NCBI GenBank assembly: GCA_023405705.1
Contig: JAEXXR010000081.1
Coordinates: forward strand, 1 to 8,589
Source: Actinomycetes bacterium
GTDB lineage: Bacteria > Actinomycetota > Thermoleophilia > Solirubrobacterales > Solirubrobacteraceae
Direction: 5' to 3'
Length of the DNA stretch: 8,589 bases
Below are positions 5,939 to 8,589 of the stretch, one piece after another (the first letter of the stretch is position 1; each line of letters starts with the position of its first letter). The notes beneath the pieces were generated by a model, which saw nothing but the letters and a program-made list of their open reading frames with translations, was not told the origin of the DNA and ran no database searches. Both the position numbers and the translations under genes were made by a program.

Positions 5939-6715
5939 TCAGCCGGTCGGGCCGTAGCGCTCGGTGCGGATCCGCTCGGCGGCGAAGCCGGCGTCGAGCG
6001 CGAGCTGCGAGGCGGTCTCGACGAAGCCGTTGGAGCCGCAGACGAAGACCGATCCCGTCGCCGGGTCGACCCCCGCCGCCGCGATCAGCTCTGCGTCGAC
6101 GCGGCCGCTGTGGCCCTCCCAGCCCGGCGGCGAGAGGCGCGTGTAGGTGACGAGCGTCTCCTCGCCCAGCTCGTCGCGATAGATCAGCTCGTCGGGACGG
6201 CGGACCGAGTAGACCAGCCGCAGCCGCGCCTCCGGCATCGCGCGCCGCTGGTGGCGCAGCATGCCCATCAGCGGCACGACGCCCGAGCCGCCGCCGAGCA
6301 GCAGCGCCGGCGACTCGCCGCGCCAGACGAAGTAGGCGGCGAACGGGCCGCGCACCTCGAGCTGGTCGCCGACGACGAGCACGTCGTGCAGGTAGCCGGA
6401 GACCTCGCCGTCGTCGAGCCGGTCGACCGTCAGCTCGATCGAGCCCTCGTCGAGCGGGGAGGAGGCGATCGAGTAGGAGCGCTGCGCCTGGTAGCCGTCG
6501 GGCGCGGTGAGGCGCACGTCGTAGTGCTGGCCGGGCAGGTGCGGGACCCAGATCGGCAGCTCGATCCGGAACGACTTCACGCGCGGCGTCTCCTGCACGA
6601 TCCGCGTGATCGTGCCGACCTGCCAGCGGCCGGGCGCGGCCGGCGCGACCGGCGGCAGCCCGTCGCGCTCGTGCGGCGCGGGCGTCTGCGCGTCGGCCGG
6701 GGTCAGTCGTTCCAA
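5939..6715 (-). CDS. FAD/NAD(P)-binding ferredoxin-reductase-type oxidoreductase
   Basis: A 258-aa protein of the ferredoxin-NADP reductase superfamily. The FAD domain (about residues 30-130) has 'PGQHYDVRL' (61-69) and the flavin-binding R-S-Y-S motif (79-82). The NAD(P) domain has GGGSGVVP (141-148) and the terminal C-G-S (226-228), and the chain ends 'TERYGPTG'. There is no 2Fe-2S domain, so it is the bare two-domain reductase. The start is TTG at 6715, chosen because GAGGAG (6721-6726) lies 5 nt upstream and no ATG or GTG fits; the open frame further upstream is shadow of the next gene. It overlaps the molybdopterin protein gene by 13 nt, so the two are probably co-translated. It likely transfers electrons between NAD(P)H and that partner; direction and substrate are inferred. 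Confidence 0.9.
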   Translation of the reverse strand: MERLTPADAQTPAPHERDGLPPVAPAAPGRWQVGTITRIVQETPRVKSFRIELPIWVPHLPGQHYDVRLTAPDGYQAQRSYSIASSPLDEGSIELTVDRLDDGEVSGYLHDVLVVGDQLEVRGPFAAYFVWRGESPALLLGGGSGVVPLMGMLRHQRRAMPEARLRLVYSVRRPDELIYRDELGEETLVTYTRLSPPGWEGHSGRVDAELIAAAGVDPATGSVFVCGSNGFVETASQLALDAGFAAERIRTERYGPTG

Positions 6716-7314
6716 TACCGCTCCTCGCGCCACGGATCGCCGTGCATGTGGTACCCGTTCGACTCCCAGAAGCCGGGCTCGTCGCTGTCGAGCAGGCGCA
6801 GGCCGGCGACCCACTTCGCGCTCTTCCAGAAGTAGAGCGCCGGCACGAGCAGCCGCGCCGGGCCGCCGTGCTCGGCGGAGAGCGGCTCGCCCTCGTGCTC
6901 GGTCACGACCCATGCTCTGCCGTCGGTCAGCTCCTCCAGCGGCAGGTTGGTCGTGTAGCCGCCGTAGGAGTGGGCCATCGCGTAGGCGCCGAGCGGCTCG
7001 ACCTCCTCCAGCAGCGTGTCGAGCGAGACGCCGCGGAAGCTCGTGTCGAGCTTCGACCACTTCGTGACGCAGTGGATGTCGCACGGGACGTCCTCGAACG
7101 GCAGCGCGTGGAACTCCTCCCACGTCCAGCTTCTCGCCGCGCCGACGACGCCGTCGATTCTGAACGTCCACGTCGCGGTGTCGACGTGCGGCGTCGGTCC
7201 GGCGGTGAGGACGGGGAAGCCGGCCTCGTAGTACTGCCCCGGAGGGATGCGCCCCTCCATGCCCTCGGGCGGCCGGCGTCTGCCGCCGAAGGCGCGCGAG
7301 ATGAAGTCGCTCAT
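6703..7314 (-). CDS. Sulfite-oxidase-like molybdopterin-binding oxidoreductase (cytoplasmic)
   Basis: A 203-aa protein of the sulfite oxidase/MsrP (YedY) fold, consisting of the molybdopterin domain alone. The segment 'DIHCVTKWSKLDTSFRGV' starting at residue 79 contains Cys82, the expected molybdenum thiolate ligand. 'SYGGYTTNLPLEEL' and 'GGPARLLVPALYFWKSAKWV' are cofactor- and fold-typical. It lacks the heme and dimerisation domains of true sulfite oxidases. It also lacks a Tat signal (it begins MSDFISRAFGG), so it should stay in the cytoplasm, unlike MsrP. The start is the ATG at 7314. It is the first gene of a two-gene unit with the overlapping FAD reductase. A TAGGAT -10-like element at -12 to -7 suggests a leaderless transcript. 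Four of its Arg codons are AGA. The substrate (sulfite, a sulfoxide, or other) is not evident. Confidence 0.9.
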   Translation of the reverse strand: MSDFISRAFGGRRRPPEGMEGRIPPGQYYEAGFPVLTAGPTPHVDTATWTFRIDGVVGAARSWTWEEFHALPFEDVPCDIHCVTKWSKLDTSFRGVSLDTLLEEVEPLGAYAMAHSYGGYTTNLPLEELTDGRAWVVTEHEGEPLSAEHGGPARLLVPALYFWKSAKWVAGLRLLDSDEPGFWESNGYHMHGDPWREERYWND

Positions 7315-7476
7315 GCGTCCATCCTAGGTCGCGCCGCAAGCCGGACCCCGGGCGCCGCGTCCGTCACGCAGCGCCGGCGCGCCAGCCCCGCGCGCGGCAT
7401 GAGACGGGAGCGGGCGGGTTGCGCAGGGATGGGCAGGTCCCGGCGCTCCGCGTCCCCCGCAGAGAGGAATCGCTCG
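7315..7476. other. Divergent intergenic region
   Basis: These 162 nt separate the minus-strand redox module from the plus-strand beta-helix gene. Beyond the TAGGAT element near the left end and the AGAGAGGA ribosome-binding site (7461-7468) at the right end, I see only GC-rich sequence. No plus-strand TANNNT element is well placed for the gene at 7477. Confidence 0.6.
7321..7326 (-). promoter_or_regulatory. -10 element placed for a leaderless transcript of the molybdopterin gene
   Basis: TAGGAT (minus strand) fits TANNNT and spans exactly -12 to -7 relative to the A of the ATG at 7314, so transcription would begin at or next to the start codon. The same bases contain AGGA, which could instead act as a ribosome-binding site 7-8 nt upstream. 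No good -35 is seen. Confidence 0.4.
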
Positions 7477-8589
7477 ATGTCCCGTCCGAAGCTGATCCTG
7501 CCGTCAGCGCTGGCGCTCGCGCTCGGCGCCGCACTGGCGCCGACCGCAGGCGCCGCGACCGAGGCCGAGACGGCCCAGTCGAGAGGAGGGCGCAACGCCG
7601 CCGGCGCCCCGCTGCGTGACGGCCGCGTCGCGGTGAACACGACCGCCGACGGCGTCGACGCCGCCCCCGGCGACGGCCGCTGCGGCGACGCCCGCGGCCG
7701 CTGCACGCTGCGCGCGGCGATCATGGAGGCGAACGCGCGCAGAGACGCGACGCGGATCTCGCTGCAGAACCGGCGCTATCGCCTGACGGTCGGCGGAGCG
7801 GGCGAGGACGGCGCGCGCAGCGGCGACCTCGACGTCACCGGGCGGGTCACGCTGATCGGCCGCGGCGCGCTGATCGACGCGGCCAGAGGCGACCGCGCCT
7901 TCGACGTCGCCGCCGGCGCGCGGCTGACGATCGGCAGAGCGCGGATCGCCAACGGCGCCCCGCCGGCCGGCCAGTCCGGCGGCGCGATCGAGAGCGAGGG
8001 CTTCGTCGAGCTGAAGGGCGTGCGCGTGCTGAGAAGCGCGGTCACCGGCGACGGCGCCTCCGGCGGCGGCGTCTTCAACAGCAGAGGCACGCTGCTGCTG
8101 CGCGACACGCAGGTCAACCGCAACAGCGCGCCGCGTGCGGGCGGCGGGATCGAGGCGCTGGAGGGGACGACGCTGCTGCGCAGAGCGTCGCTGCTCGTCA
8201 ACGCGACCGGCCCCGGTCCCGGCAACGGCGGCGGCCTGCACCTGACCGGCGCCGGCACCGTCGACGTGCGCGACTCGCTCGTCGACCGCAACACGGCCGC
8301 CGCCGAGGGCGGCGGGCTGTGGAACTCGGCTGCCGGCCGCATGACCGTCTCCGACACGCGCGTCACCAGCAACGCGGTCGCGAGCGCCGCCGGCGACCAG
8401 GGCGGCGGCGGGCTGTTCAACGACGGCGGCGAGCTGCGGCTGTTCCGCGGCCTCGTCGAGGGCAACGAGGCGAGCGCCTCCGTCGGCGGCGGCCTCGCGA
8501 GCGTCGCCGGCACCGTCCACCTCGCCGCGACCGAGGTGCGCGGCAACCGCGCCGCGGTCTCCGGCGGCGGGCTGTGGAACGGCCCGGCC
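7477..8589 (+). CDS. Secreted parallel beta-helix (CSLREA-type) repeat protein, N-terminal part (3' end outside window)
   Basis: The frame opens at ATG 7477 (AGAGAGGA at 7461-7468, 8-nt spacer) and stays open for 371 codons to the window edge. Residues 1-26 form a Sec signal peptide: R3/K5, a Leu/Ala core, and A-G-A before a likely cut at 26/27. Residues 51-86 match the CSLREA-type motif: 'VNTTADGVD', 'PGDGRC' and C76-T-L-R-A-A-I-M-E-A-N86. The remainder is a right-handed parallel beta-helix with G-G-G tripeptides at 196, 222, 251, 278, 310, 337 and 363, usually followed by a hydrophobic-aromatic-Asn turn (VFN, LWN, LFN) and, 15-20 residues on, an Asn-Xaa-Ala. Such proteins are usually exported and surface-exposed, with roles such as polysaccharide lyase or adhesin. 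No catalytic residues can be assigned from this part. The full length and any cell-wall anchor are unseen. Confidence 0.85.
   Translation, partial: MSRPKLILPSALALALGAALAPTAGAATEAETAQSRGGRNAAGAPLRDGRVAVNTTADGVDAAPGDGRCGDARGRCTLRAAIMEANARRDATRISLQNRRYRLTVGGAGEDGARSGDLDVTGRVTLIGRGALIDAARGDRAFDVAAGARLTIGRARIANGAPPAGQSGGAIESEGFVELKGVRVLRSAVTGDGASGGGVFNSRGTLLLRDTQVNRNSAPRAGGGIEALEGTTLLRRASLLVNATGPGPGNGGGLHLTGAGTVDVRDSLVDRNTAAAEGGGLWNSAAGRMTVSDTRVTSNAVASAAGDQGGGGLFNDGGELRLFRGLVEGNEASASVGGGLASVAGTVHLAATEVRGNRAAVSGGGLWNGPA
8062..8571 (+). repeat. Protein-level tandem coils of the beta-helix (seven GGG units)
   Basis: GGC-GGC-GGC/GGG codon triplets recur at 8062, 8140, 8227, 8308, 8404, 8485 and 8563, spaced 78, 87, 81, 96, 81 and 78 nt, always a multiple of three. 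Each unit reads roughly GGG-hydrophobic-x-N, then a short strand ending near Asp/Glu-x-x-Val, then N-x-A. The repetition is at protein level; the DNA units have diverged except for the glycine core. Confidence 0.75.

Noticed and set aside
5905..5941. Terminator after the FAD reductase gene
   Set aside because: Many GGC/GCC runs could pair, but no single long stem stands out and there is no U-tract.
4349..6835. Very long plus-strand open frame opposite potA and the FAD reductase gene
   Set aside because: It spans two real minus-strand genes and an intergenic region with low-complexity translation; stop codons are simply rare in this composition.
6716..7339. Upstream extension of the FAD reductase frame
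   Set aside because: It overlaps the molybdopterin protein in a different frame and is Arg-rich shadow; the TTG at 6715 has a strong ribosome-binding site.
7504..8520. Long minus-strand open frames opposite the beta-helix gene
   Set aside because: The plus-strand frame has a signal peptide, a CSLREA-like motif and regular coils; the antisense products are low-complexity Ala/Arg/Val.

Overview
The window is very GC-rich, with third codon positions mostly G or C, many Shine-Dalgarno-led GTG/TTG starts and tightly overlapping genes. This suggests a high-GC Gram-positive (Actinomycetota). Frequent AGA arginine codons in several otherwise GC-saturated genes, together with the gene types, lead me to guess Thermoleophilia (Solirubrobacterales/Conexibacter-like). 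That placement is inference only.

Layout, left to right. Positions 1-843 (+) hold the C-terminal part of a YtcJ-type metal-dependent amidohydrolase. A long GC hairpin (856-887) separates it from a convergent gene. Positions 886-5665 (-) form a compact cluster read right to left: potA (ATPase), potD (substrate-binding lipoprotein), potB and potC (permeases), then a TetR-family regulator. Together potADBC encode a complete spermidine/putrescine-type ABC importer. The structural genes overlap by a few bases, except for a 65-nt gap between potD and potB that is almost exactly filled by a 20-codon mini-ORF. The leader upstream of potA (5666-5938) contains an AT-rich island with nested CAAATC/GATTTG inverted repeats, the best operator/promoter candidate in the window.

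Positions 5939-7314 (-) carry a two-gene redox module: a cytoplasmic sulfite-oxidase-like molybdopterin protein, followed by an overlapping FAD/NAD(P)-binding ferredoxin-reductase-type protein, presumably its electron partner. The first gene has a -10-like TAGGAT exactly where a leaderless transcript would need it. Diverging from it at 7477 to the window end (+) is the start of a secreted parallel beta-helix protein: a signal peptide, a CSLREA-like motif, then at least seven GGG-x-x-N-type coils of about 26-32 residues.

I see no mobile element, CRISPR array, rRNA, tRNA or phage gene. All gene families here are known. The observations worth a second look are regulatory (the palindromic island, the mini-ORF, the leaderless promoter) and compositional (uneven AGA codon use inside one operon), rather than an evidently new system.
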